Assembly (NCBI GenBank): GCA_964250265.1
Contig: CAXUFG010000076.1
Coordinates: 1 to 21,563 of the forward strand
Length of the DNA stretch: 21,563 nt
Reading direction: 5' to 3'
Source: GCA-003244245 sp964250265
Lineage (GTDB): Bacteria > Actinomycetota > Actinomycetes > Mycobacteriales > Pseudonocardiaceae
Shown: positions 12,609-20,053 of the stretch, in pieces
Numbering within the stretch: the stretch's first letter is position 1
How the letters are laid out: every line of letters begins with the position of its first letter
Notes under the pieces: generated by a model
What the model was told of the DNA's origin: nothing
The model's database searches: none
What the model saw: only the letters and a program-made list of their open reading frames with translations
Program-made: the position numbers and the translations under genes

Positions 12609-15079
12609 ATGCGCATTCCGGTGTCCTGGCTGCGCGATCACGTTGCCCTCCCTGAGGGCGGCGCCGCTCCCACCGTCACGGAGATCGCCGATGCCTTCGT
12701 GCGGGCCGGCCTTGAGGTTGAGGCGGTGGATCACCTGGGTCCGGTCAGCGGACCGCTCGTGGTGGGCCGCGTCCTGGAGATCGAGGAGCTGACCGGCTTC
12801 TCCAAGCCCATCCGGTACTGCCTGGTGGATGACGGCGAGCCGGCGCCCCGCGGCGTGGTGTGCGGCGCCACCAACTTCGTCGCGGGCGACCTGGTGGTGC
12901 TGGCGCGGCCGGAAACGGTGCTGCCGGGGGACATCACGATCGCAGCCCGCACCGCCTACGGCCGGGCCTCCGAGGGAATGATCTGCTCGGCCGCTGAGCT
13001 GCGCCTCGGCGACGATCACACCGGGATCATCGTGCTGCCGGCCGATGCCGCGGTGCCCGGGGACAGCGCGGTGGACGTGCTTGGTCTGGACGATGCGGTG
13101 ATCGAGCTGGCGATCACCCCCGATCGCGGCTACTGCCTGTCGGTGCGCGGGCTGGCCCGGGAGCTGGCCATCGCGTTCGACGCAGCCTACGGCGATCCCG
13201 GCCTGCTGGAGGTGGCGCCCACCGACGCCCTGAGCTGGCCGGTCCACATCGAGGACGAGAAGGGCTGCCGCAGGTTCGTCCTCCGCCAGGTGTCGGGGGT
13301 GGATCCGGTCGCGGGTTCGCCCTGGTGGATGCGCCGGAGGTTGCAGCTGGCCGGCATGCGGCCGATCTCGCTTGCGGTGGACGTGACCAACTACGTCATG
13401 CTCGAGCTCGGGCATCCGATGCACGCCTTCGACTCCGCGAAGCTGGACGGCGACCTCGTCGTCCGCCGGGCCACCGAGGGCGAGAAGCTCACCACGCTCG
13501 ACGGTGTGTGCCGGGAGCTGGATCCGGACGACATGGTGATCTGCGATGCCAGCGGCCCGGTGTCACTGGCGGCTGTGATGGGCGGGGAGAGCACCGAAGT
13601 TGGCCCGCAGACCACCAGCCTGTTGCTGGAGGCGGCGAACTGGGATCCGCCCTCGGTGGCTCGGGCGGCCCGCCGGCACAAATTGCCCAGCGAGGCGGCC
13701 CGGCGCTTCGAGCGCGGGGTGGACCCTGCCCTGGCACCGGCGGCCGCCGAGCTCGCCGCGACGCTGCTGACCCGCTACGGCGGCGGGGAGATCCTGCCGG
13801 GCTGCACCGACGCCGGCACCCCCCCGCAGCGGGTACCGGTGGTGATGCCGATCAAGGAACCGGACCGGGTGGCCGGGCGAGCGTACGAGCGGGGCGCCAC
13901 CGTGCGCAGGCTGTCCCAGATCGGTTGCGCGGTGGAGGTCACCGGTGCCAACGGCACCACGACGGTGACCGTCGTTCCGCCGTCCTGGCGACCCGACCTG
14001 GTTGCGCCTGCCGACCTCGTCGAGGAGGTGCTGCGGCTAGAGGGGTACGACACCATCCCCTCGGAACTGCCGCCGGCACCGCCCGGCCGCGGGCTCACCG
14101 CCGGCCAGCGCCGCCGTCGGACGATCTCCCGGGCGCTGGCTCACACCGGGCACGTGGAGGTGCTGCCCAGTCCGTTCGTCTCCGCGCGCATGTGGGACGC
14201 CTTCGGCCTGCCCCAAGACGACCCTCGCCGATGCAGCATCACACTGCTCAACCCGCTGGAGTCCGATCGCGATCAGCTGGCCACAACGCTGCTGCCCGGA
14301 CTGCTCGAGGCCCTGATCCGGAACGTCGCCCGCGGGCAGCGCGACGTGGCGCTCTACGGGATGGCACTGGTCGCGCAACCGCGCTCCGGTGCCACTGCGA
14401 TGCCGGAGGTGGGGGTGCTCGCCCGGCCCAGCGACACCGAAATCGCCGCACTGATCAGTGCGCTACCCGCACAGCCCCTGCACGTGGGTTCCGTGCTCGC
14501 CGGGCAGCGGGAGCGGCCCGGCTGGTGGGGCGCCGGCCGGCCGGTGACCTGGGCCGACGCGGTACAGGCCGCGCGAGTGGTCGGGTCCGCTGCCGGCGTC
14601 GAGATGGAGGTGCGCGCCGCCGAGACCCCACCGTGGCATCCCGGCCGGTGCGCCGCGCTGCTGGTGGACGGCCACCCGGTGGGCCATGCCGGCGAACTCC
14701 ACCCCGCGGTGGTCGAGGCGCTGAGCCTGCCGCCACGGACCTGCGCGATGGAGCTGGATCTCGACGTGCTGCCGCTCACTGATCGGCGGCCGGCGCCCGT
14801 GGTGTCCCCCTACCCGCCGGTACTCCAGGACGTCGCACTGGTAGTGGACATGGCGGTGCCGGCCGCTGAGCTGACCGCCACGCTTCGCCGGGGCGCCGGG
14901 GAACTGCTGGAGGACGTGCGCCTGTTCGACCTCTACACCGGCGATCAGATCGGTGTGGGCAAGCGATCACNNNNNNNNNNCCCCCCGAGCGCACCCTCAC
15001 GGTCGCCGAAGCCACCGCCGCCCCCGACGCCGCCGTCGCCGCCGCGATCGAGGCGCACGCCGCCGCCCTGCGCTCGTAA
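12609..15079 (+). CDS. pheT: Phenylalanine-tRNA ligase beta subunit, interrupted by a sequence gap
   Basis: Partner of PheS that recognises and edits tRNA-Phe. From MRIPVSWLRDHVALPEGG it runs through the EMAP-like tRNA-binding domain (about 45-150, CLVDDGEPAPRGVVCGATNF), the B3/B4 editing domain (about 210-400, with ELGHPMHAFD), B5, the class II-like core (VLPSPFVSARMWDAFGL, LNPLESDRDQLATTLLPGLLE) and the C-terminal FDX-ACB domain (SPYPPVLQDVALVVD). At 14971-14980 ten Ns replace real sequence inside the FDX-ACB domain. After the gap the expected end (ERTLTVAEATAAPDAAVAA) resumes in another frame and stops at TAA 15077-15079. So the Ns are a placeholder of wrong length, not a mutation. A real gap of 26 bases would restore the frame and give 828 aa. 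Confidence 0.95.
14971..14980. other. Assembly gap (10 Ns) inside pheT
   Basis: A run of ten N bases with the coding frame shifted across it. The missing length must be 2 modulo 3; comparison with the usual FDX-ACB sequence (a LAYALRFRA-like strand) suggests about 26 bases. Confidence 0.95.
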
Positions 15080-15120
15080 CCGCCCAACTCCCAACCCCAC
15101 CCGGCGTGTCGCGCCCTGGT

Positions 15121-15158
15121 GCACGGTATGTCGTGCCTCTACGCACGGTGTGTTGTGC
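15121..15158. repeat. Two near-identical 16-bp repeats between pheT and the sigma factor gene
   Basis: GCACGGTATGTCGTGC (15121-15136) and GCACGGTGTGTTGTGC (15143-15158) match at 14 of 16 positions, with a 22-bp period. Each has complementary GCAC/GTGC ends. They lie in the 100-bp gap between two converging genes, so they may form terminator hairpins or belong to a dispersed genomic repeat. Confidence 0.6.
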
Positions 15159-15179
15159 GGCGTCGGTGATGTCGCACTT

Positions 15180-16061
15180 TCAGTTGTCGAGGCCTGGCAG
15201 GTCGAGCCGGCGCAGCCGGGCGGGGTCGGCGAGTATGTCGATTTCGACGATCCTCCCCTGGGCGATGGTGAAGCCCATGACAGCCAATGGTTGACCCTGG
15301 TCGGCCACGAGAACTCCGGCTGCCCCGTTCACCAGCGCCGGTTGCGCGAATTGAGCACGCCACGCGAAGGCGAGCGCCTGCGTGGCCACAGCGGCCGCAC
15401 CGGAGACCAGCCTCGATGGGCCCGCAGGCCCGGCACCGACGTCTGCCCGCAGGATCACGTGTGGGTCGAGCACGGCGAGTAGTGCGTCGAAGTCGCCATT
15501 GCGCGACGCGGCGAGGAAGGCGTCGACGACCGTTCGCTGGCGGGTGATGTCGGGGTCGGGCACGGTGGTCGCCTGTACCTGACGGCGCGCGCGGCTGGCC
15601 AGCTGCCGTGCCGCGCTCGGGGAGCGGCCCACGATGGCGGCGATCTCGGCGAAGGGCAGCGCGAACATGTCATGCAGTACGAAGGCGAGCCGTTCGGCGG
15701 GAGTCAGTGTGTCGAGCACCACGAGCAGCGCGAGGCCTACCGAGTCGGCGAGCAGGGCTTGGTGCTCCGGGTCGACGCGGTCTGCGATGGTCACGACCGG
15801 GTCGGGAACATGGGTAGCCAGGGGCTCCTCGCGCCGCGCCCGCCGCGACTGCAGCATGTTCAGCGCCACCCGCGCCACGATGGTCGTGAACCATCCGCCC
15901 GGGTTCTCCACGCCGCTGGTGTCGGAGCGGCTCAGGCGCAGCCAGGCTTCCTGGACCGCGTCCTCGGCCTCGCTGACCGAGCCGAGTACCCGGTAGGCCA
16001 CCGCCCTCAGATGGGTGCGGTGGGCCTCGAATCGTGCGGCCAGCCAGTCGTTGTCGTCCAT
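15180..16061 (-). CDS. ECF41/SigJ-type extracytoplasmic-function sigma factor with SnoaL-like C-terminal domain
   Basis: The predicted protein is 293 aa from ATG 16061. Sigma region 2 covers about residues 8-75: FEAHRTHLRAVAYRVLGSVS, EAEDAVQEAWLRLSR and NPGGWFTTIVARVALNMLQSRR. Region 4 is about 112-163 (LTPAERLAFVLHDMFALPFAEIAAIVGRSPSAARQLASRAR). About 120 residues of NTF2/SnoaL-like fold follow (VVDAFLAASRNGDFDALLAVLDPHV...). The long C-terminal extension in place of an anti-sigma factor defines the ECF41 group, where this domain controls sigma activity. The usual DGGGK motif is degenerate here (ADVGAGPAG), and the terminal NPDKL-like motif reads ADPARLRRL. It is divergent from a carboxymuconolactone-decarboxylase-like gene, the standard ECF41 partner. 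A good candidate for its own promoter and a palindrome lie at 16085-16124. Confidence 0.93.
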   Translation of the reverse strand: MDDNDWLAARFEAHRTHLRAVAYRVLGSVSEAEDAVQEAWLRLSRSDTSGVENPGGWFTTIVARVALNMLQSRRARREEPLATHVPDPVVTIADRVDPEHQALLADSVGLALLVVLDTLTPAERLAFVLHDMFALPFAEIAAIVGRSPSAARQLASRARRQVQATTVPDPDITRQRTVVDAFLAASRNGDFDALLAVLDPHVILRADVGAGPAGPSRLVSGAAAVATQALAFAWRAQFAQPALVNGAAGVLVADQGQPLAVMGFTIAQGRIVEIDILADPARLRRLDLPGLDN

Positions 16062-16084
16062 CGGTCACATTCCCTTGTCGCGAT

Positions 16085-16102
16085 CTGTCATACCAATGAC
16101 AG
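16085..16102. promoter_or_regulatory. 18-bp perfect palindrome overlapping the sigma gene -10
   Basis: CTGTCAT (16085-16091), ACCA, ATGACAG (16096-16102): the two arms are exact inverted copies. It covers the predicted -10 of the ECF41 gene and starts 24 bp upstream of its ATG. This is the position of a repressor operator. Both arms also carry TGTC, so a symmetric sigma -10 arrangement is possible. Confidence 0.55.
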
Positions 16103-16124
16103 GACAAGCCCAGCCGATGTGACA
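16098..16124 (-). promoter_or_regulatory. Candidate ECF41 autoregulatory promoter
   Basis: On the minus strand TGTCACA (complement of 16118-16124), a 16-base spacer, then TGTC (complement of 16098-16101). The reported ECF41 promoter is TGTCACA at -35 and CGTC at -10, so the -35 is a full match and the -10 has one mismatch. The transcript would start near 16090, about 30 nt before the sigma factor ATG. Confidence 0.5.
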
Positions 16125-16199
16125 AACGGATCGCAGTCACCGGCTGCTGACCGTCGATGGGCAGCGCCGTCAGCGCGGCGCCGATGGAGGAGGTCGCCG

Positions 16200-16799
16200 G
16201 TGGTTCGCATACCTGTGGTTCCCCCCGCCGAAGCCAGCCGCAGGATCAGGCTGACCTACCGGTATCTCAAGAGGCGCTTCGGTGAGGTGCCCGAACCCTT
16301 CGCGGTGCTGGCCAACCACCGACGGCTCTTCTTCACCAAGGCCGCGCACGAGGCAGCCGCCGGCAAAGCCACGACAACGCTCCCGCCCAACCTGAGCGAT
16401 CTTGCGGTGTACCGGGTCGCCTCGACGATCGGCTGCACGTGGTGCGTGGACTTCGGCACCATGATGCATCGCCTGGCCGGCCTCGATGTCGACCAGCTCA
16501 GCCACATTGCCGACTACGCCACCTCGCCGATATACACCGACGACGAGCGGGCGGTCATCGCCTACGCCCAGGCCATGACCGCGACACCGCCCGAGGTCAC
16601 CGACGAGCAGGTGGCCGACCTGCGGCGGCGCTTCGGGGACGCCGGAGTGGTCGAGCTGACCTATCAAATCGCGCACGAAAACATGCGCTCCCGGATGAAC
16701 TCGGCGCTCGGCATCACCGCGCAAGGCTTCAGCACCGGCGAGGGCTGCCGCGTGCCATGGACCGACACCACCACGACCACCGACACCCAGCGATCTTGA
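16200..16799 (+). CDS. Carboxymuconolactone-decarboxylase-like (AhpD-fold) protein, ECF41 partner
   Basis: The predicted protein is 199 aa. GTG 16200 has a strong GGAGGAGG (16186-16193) six bases upstream. It is an all-helical AhpD/CMD-fold protein with the redox pair IGCTWCVDFG (cysteines near residues 79 and 82). The second half shows DDERAVIAYAQAMTATPPEVTDEQV and FGDAGVVELTYQIAHENMRSRMNSALGI, the usual helix pair after the CxxC helix. The family includes thiol peroxidase-type AhpD proteins. In ECF41 systems the paired gene is one of three types (carboxymuconolactone decarboxylase, oxidoreductase or epimerase), and this is the first type. It is divergent from the sigma gene and heads a run of co-directional genes to 18817. 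It is a likely target of the sigma factor; the actual substrate is unknown. Confidence 0.87.
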   Translation: MVRIPVVPPAEASRRIRLTYRYLKRRFGEVPEPFAVLANHRRLFFTKAAHEAAAGKATTTLPPNLSDLAVYRVASTIGCTWCVDFGTMMHRLAGLDVDQLSHIADYATSPIYTDDERAVIAYAQAMTATPPEVTDEQVADLRRRFGDAGVVELTYQIAHENMRSRMNSALGITAQGFSTGEGCRVPWTDTTTTTDTQRS

Positions 16800-16835
16800 C
16801 CATATCTGGCGCCCGCACGCCCACAAGGAGGACAG

Positions 16836-17201
16836 ATGAGCCAACCAGACATCGAACCCGACGCGCTGGTCGGTGAGCCGGTCAGCCTGATCAACGCGTT
16901 CACCGTACCCCTGGCGGAGTCCGAACGGTTCCCGCGCCGCTGGCAGGACAACGCCCGGATCATGGCCGCTCAGCCGGGATTCATCCGAGCCCGCATGTAC
17001 CGCGCGCTGGACGATGAGGTCGAGTTGCGCTTCATCAACGTCGCTGAATGGGACAGTGGGATAGCCCTCGATTACGCCAGGGCCAATCCTGAATGGCGAT
17101 TGTCGGTGCAATGGTTACTGGACGACCCGGAGCTGCACATCACTGCCCGACCGGCGGTCTACCAGCTCGGCATCGACGTCCAGCCTGGTGATGCCCTGTG
17201 A
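16836..17201 (+). CDS. Antibiotic-biosynthesis-monooxygenase (ABM) fold protein
   Basis: The predicted protein is 121 aa with a strong AAGGAGG before ATG 16836. The ABM-type dimeric alpha-beta barrel signature is seen in PVSLINAFTVPLAESERFPRRW, then AAQPGFIRARMYRALDDEVELRFINVAEWDSG. This pairs a first strand ('lInaFtvp') with the 'qPGFi..rmyr' and 'f.nvaeWds' strands. Members are cofactor-free monooxygenases or heme-degrading and unknown proteins; no specific active residues can be assigned. It starts 36 bp after the CMD gene and its stop overlaps the GTG of the next gene by the four-base GTGA, so these genes form one operon. The combination of sigma factor, CMD and ABM points to oxidation of a quinone or aromatic small molecule, as inference. 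Confidence 0.83.
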   Translation: MSQPDIEPDALVGEPVSLINAFTVPLAESERFPRRWQDNARIMAAQPGFIRARMYRALDDEVELRFINVAEWDSGIALDYARANPEWRLSVQWLLDDPELHITARPAVYQLGIDVQPGDAL

Positions 17202-17557
17202 CCCCACCCACGATGGAGTTCCTCCGCCTTTTGCTGTTGTTTCTGCATTTCCTGGGGTTGGCCAGCCTGATCGGCGGCTTGTTCGTCCAGATACGGGGGC
17301 CGGAGCGCCGGATCACCCCCGCGATCCCGTACGGCGCGCTCACCGAGCTCGTCACCGGGCCGCTACTCATCGGTATCGACAAGGCGCTTGACAGGGCCGT
17401 AAGCGACCCGAAGATGGGGCTAAAGCTGCTCGCCCTACTCGTGATCACGGTGCTCGCGTTCATCTTCCGTAAGCGTGCCACGCTCACTCCGACCGTGTTC
17501 TTCGTCCTGCTCACCCTCAGCGTGCTCGCCGTGGCCGTCGCCGTGTTCTGGACCTAG
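17198..17557 (+). CDS. Small integral membrane protein, family not recognised
   Basis: The predicted protein is 119 aa. GTG 17198 overlaps the upstream stop (GTGA). Four hydrophobic segments are visible: about residues 7-27, 44-60, 73-89 and 97-117, with a QIRGPERR loop after the first and FRKRATLTP between the last two. The arrangement resembles small four-helix actinobacterial membrane proteins often annotated as hypothetical. I do not recognise catalytic residues. Its place in the operon suggests it works with the next, also membrane-embedded, protein. Confidence 0.75.
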   Translation: MTPPTMEFLRLLLLFLHFLGLASLIGGLFVQIRGPERRITPAIPYGALTELVTGPLLIGIDKALDRAVSDPKMGLKLLALLVITVLAFIFRKRATLTPTVFFVLLTLSVLAVAVAVFWT

Positions 17558-17630
17558 ATGATCGTCATCAACAATCGTGAACCACCAGCGCTGACCGGAA
17601 CCGTCGAGGCAAGAGACCTGGAGTGGCCCA

Positions 17631-18194
17631 ATGGCCCAGACCCCGAAGACCTTTTCTCGCGGACTCGCGACCTCAGGGCGCACAGCCCGCATCATCGACA
17701 CCACCGCGGTTGCCGCCACCTCGGCCTTCGCCGGCGGCGCCCTGCTCACCCAGACCGTGATCGTCCCGCACTGGCGGGCGATGGATCCGGCCGCATTCCT
17801 GCCGCATTTCGCGATCTACGGACCCGCCACCGGAGCGACGGTGTTCCCGTTCGAGGTCGCCTCCGTACTGCTGCTGGGCATCACCACGTACTCGACCGCC
17901 AAGTGTCACCGGCCAGGCCGCCTCGCCTGGGCTCTGGCGACGTCAGGCATGGTCGGGACCTTCTTGCTCCTACCGATCTACTTCGTGGGCGCGAACCTCG
18001 CCATGCTCGATCCCGCCTTCCCACCCCAGGCCGTGCACGCTGCGCTGACCGCCTGGTATCGCTGGAACTGGGTACGCGCCGGCCTAGCCCTAGCCTCGGC
18101 CACCCTAGCCTGCATTGCACTAACTGCCAGCCGTGGTGAGAACGATCCGATTGTGACGCCTGCGGGGCCCGGACTGCCATCCTGTCCGAGATGA
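17631..18194 (+). CDS. DUF1772/anthrone-oxygenase-like membrane protein
   Basis: The predicted protein is 187 aa from ATG 17631, with GGAG seven or so bases upstream. There are four predicted membrane helices (about 22-44, 64-86, 99-121, 146-165). Features in common with DUF1772 (anthrone-oxygenase-like) proteins are the WRAMDPAAFLPHFAIYGPATG stretch between helices 1 and 2 and the WYRWNWVRAGLAL entry to helix 4. Some relatives oxidise anthrones to anthraquinones, but most are uncharacterised. The C-terminal tail (residues 167-187) is polar. Its stop overlaps the ATG of the next gene (ATGA), so the two are translationally coupled. Together with the ABM protein it makes an oxidative small-molecule role plausible, though unproven. 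Confidence 0.7.
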   Translation: MAQTPKTFSRGLATSGRTARIIDTTAVAATSAFAGGALLTQTVIVPHWRAMDPAAFLPHFAIYGPATGATVFPFEVASVLLLGITTYSTAKCHRPGRLAWALATSGMVGTFLLLPIYFVGANLAMLDPAFPPQAVHAALTAWYRWNWVRAGLALASATLACIALTASRGENDPIVTPAGPGLPSCPR

Positions 18195-18817
18195 ACGGAT
18201 GGCCACGACTGACCGAGCGGATCGAGGGCGAGCTCGTAGTGATCGAGCCGCTCACCTGCGCGCACGAAGATGGCCTGTTCGCCGCTGGGCAGGACCGGGA
18301 CATCTGGCAGTACCTCACGGCCTTCCCCAACGCCTGCGAGAACCCCGCCCGCTTTCATCGCTGGATACGGGAGGCGATCGCGGCGACTGACGAAGGAACG
18401 CAGGTCGCCCTGGCGATCCTCGAGCGCAGCAGCGGGACGCCGATCGGCAGCACCCGATATCTAGCCCTGCGGCCCGAACACCACGGACTCGAAATCGGCT
18501 GGACCTGGATCGGGAAACCCTGGTGGCGCACCGGAGCGAATGTCGAGACCAAGCTGTTGCTCTTGGGCCATGCCTTCGACACGCTCGGCTGTGAGCGCGT
18601 GGAGCTCAAGACAGACGCTCGTAACGCACGCTCGCGCGCCGCCATGCAGGCGCTTCCCGCGCAGTTCGAGGGAATTCACCGTCGCCACATGAAAGTTCCC
18701 GACGGCTGGCGTGACACAGCTTGGTACAGCGTCATCGCGCCCGAGTGGCCAGAAGTGCGTGCGACCCTCCGGAGACGGCTCGCACGCCACGGCCTCGCGG
18801 CCTATGCCCAGCGGTGA
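18191..18817 (+). CDS. GNAT-family N-acetyltransferase (RimJ/RimL-like)
   Basis: The predicted protein is 208 aa. It opens with RIEGELVVIEPLTCAHEDGLFAAGQDRDIWQYL, the usual start of RimJ/RimL-type acetyltransferases, and has IGSTRYLALRPEHHGLEIGWTWIGKPWWRTGANVETKLLLLGHAF, in which the W-x-R-T-G-x-N loop is the acetyl-CoA binding turn. RVELKTDARNARSRAAMQALPAQFEGIHRRHM is the strand-helix that carries the family's 'N-xx-S' asparagine and serine. The end differs from the typical GCHxxEG form. It overlaps the previous stop by four bases, so it closes the operon that starts at 16200. The acceptor is unknown; other members act on ribosomal protein N-termini, small amines or antibiotics. Confidence 0.85.
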   Translation: MNGWPRLTERIEGELVVIEPLTCAHEDGLFAAGQDRDIWQYLTAFPNACENPARFHRWIREAIAATDEGTQVALAILERSSGTPIGSTRYLALRPEHHGLEIGWTWIGKPWWRTGANVETKLLLLGHAFDTLGCERVELKTDARNARSRAAMQALPAQFEGIHRRHMKVPDGWRDTAWYSVIAPEWPEVRATLRRRLARHGLAAYAQR

Positions 18818-18888
18818 TCTGCACCCTGCGACGCGGCGAGGATGGACTGCCCTGATGCGCCGCAGCCTACGATGACCACCCACTTCAT
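18802..18888 (-). pseudogene. Possible Rossmann-fold remnant, 28 codons
   Basis: A minus-strand frame from ATG 18888 reads MKWVVIVGCGASGQSILAAS and ends at TAG 18802-18804. The start looks like a nucleotide-binding beta-alpha unit (GxGxxG), with a G-rich GGTGGGGGA before it. It is too short to be a complete enzyme. It could be a truncated gene or chance; nothing else is seen in the remaining gap (18818-18992) before the argC control region. Confidence 0.2.
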
Positions 18889-18992
18889 GTCCCCCACCGT
18901 GCTCGCCCGCTGCGGCGGTCATCGTGGGGCCGAACACGACGAGCACACGGCCGCGTTGACCGATTGACGACTCGAGTGACCTTCCACAGTTG

Positions 18993-19006
18993 TGCATAAT
19001 CATTCA
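18993..19006 (+). promoter_or_regulatory. ARG box (ArgR operator) and -10 of the arginine operon
   Basis: TGCATAATCATTCA (18993-19006) fits the ArgR operator pattern TGNATNNNNATTCA, with only one arm base differing from the perfect palindrome. CATAAT (18995-19000) inside it resembles a -10 element. The argC ATG starts at 19008, eight bases after this -10, so ArgR bound here would block the promoter. Confidence 0.7.
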
Positions 19007-19007
19007 C

Positions 19008-20036
19008 ATGCCAGTCAGGGTCGCGGTAGCGGGCGCGAGCGGGTATACAGGGGGCGAGCTCCTCAGGTTGATGCTCGGCCATCCGCAGATCGAGATCGGC
19101 GAGCTGACGGCGGGTGGCAACGCAGGAAGCCGGCTGGGCGAGCACCACCCGAACCTGGTCCCGCTCGCAGGGCGAATCCTGGCGGACACCACCGCGGAAC
19201 GGTTGGGTGAGCACGACGCCGTGTTCCTTGCCCTGCCGCACGGCCACTCCGCGGCGCTCGCCGCCGAGTTACCCGAGGACATCCCGGTGATCGACTGTGG
19301 CGCTGACCACCGGCTCGTAGACCCAGCGGCCTGGCAGCGCTGGTACGGCGGCGACCATGCCGGGGCCTGGCCTTACGGGCTACCCGAGCTGCCCGGAGCA
19401 CGAGAGAAATTACGGGGCGCCCGCCGCATCGCGGTTCCCGGTTGCTACCCCACGGTCGTCAGCCTGGCGCTGGCCCCGGCTCTACAGGCCGGGCTGGTCG
19501 TCCCCGAGGTGGTGGTTACCGCGGTGTCTGGCACGTCGGGGGCTGGGCGCGCACTCAAGCCACACCTGCTGGCCTCGGAGGTGATGGGCTCGGCGAGCGT
19601 TTATGGCATGACGGGCGCGCACCGGCACACTCCGGAGATAATCCAGAACCTCACCGGCGTCGCTGGCCGGGCCGTCACCGTCTCGTTCACTCCAGTGCTC
19701 GCGCCGATGCCACGCGGGATCCTGGCTAGCTGCACCGCCGCGCTACGCCCGGGCGTCGACCACGAGAAGCTCCGCGACATCTACCACCTTGCCTACGCCG
19801 TGGAGCCATTTGTGCATCTGCTCCCGGAAGGCCAGTGGCCGGCGACGGGCGCGGTACACGGCTCCAACTCAGTGCACGTGCAGGTAGCTGTGGACGGCGA
19901 CGCCGAGAGGCTGGTGGCGGTGGGAGCGGTCGACAACCTCACCAAGGGCACCGCGGGAGCGGCAGTGCAGTGCCTCAATCTGACGCTGGGACTTCCTGAA
20001 ACCACCGGCTTGCAGTCCTGGGGTATCTCTCCCTGA
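19008..20036 (+). CDS. argC: N-acetyl-gamma-glutamyl-phosphate reductase
   Basis: Third step of arginine synthesis: NADPH-dependent reduction of N-acetylglutamyl phosphate to the semialdehyde. The predicted protein is 342 aa, normal for the family. MPVRVAVAGASGYTGGELLRL is the NADPH-binding loop, ALPHGHSAAL follows, and IAVPGCYPTVVSLALAP carries the catalytic cysteine (C146). The later YGMTGAHRHTPEI region holds the active-site histidine. ATG 19008 is chosen over an in-frame TTG at 18990 that would put the operator inside the gene. There is no ribosome binding site, and the ARG box with a -10-like CATAAT ends just before the ATG. The mRNA is therefore likely leaderless. It heads argC-argJ-argB. 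Confidence 0.97.
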   Translation: MPVRVAVAGASGYTGGELLRLMLGHPQIEIGELTAGGNAGSRLGEHHPNLVPLAGRILADTTAERLGEHDAVFLALPHGHSAALAAELPEDIPVIDCGADHRLVDPAAWQRWYGGDHAGAWPYGLPELPGAREKLRGARRIAVPGCYPTVVSLALAPALQAGLVVPEVVVTAVSGTSGAGRALKPHLLASEVMGSASVYGMTGAHRHTPEIIQNLTGVAGRAVTVSFTPVLAPMPRGILASCTAALRPGVDHEKLRDIYHLAYAVEPFVHLLPEGQWPATGAVHGSNSVHVQVAVDGDAERLVAVGAVDNLTKGTAGAAVQCLNLTLGLPETTGLQSWGISP

Positions 20037-20053
20037 ACAGGAAGGACACCACG

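Noticed and set aside
12063..15482. A 1139-residue frame spanning pheS, pheT and the region after the Ns
   Set aside because: It starts inside pheS out of frame, and runs past the pheT end only because the Ns shift the frame. pheT is 12609-15079.
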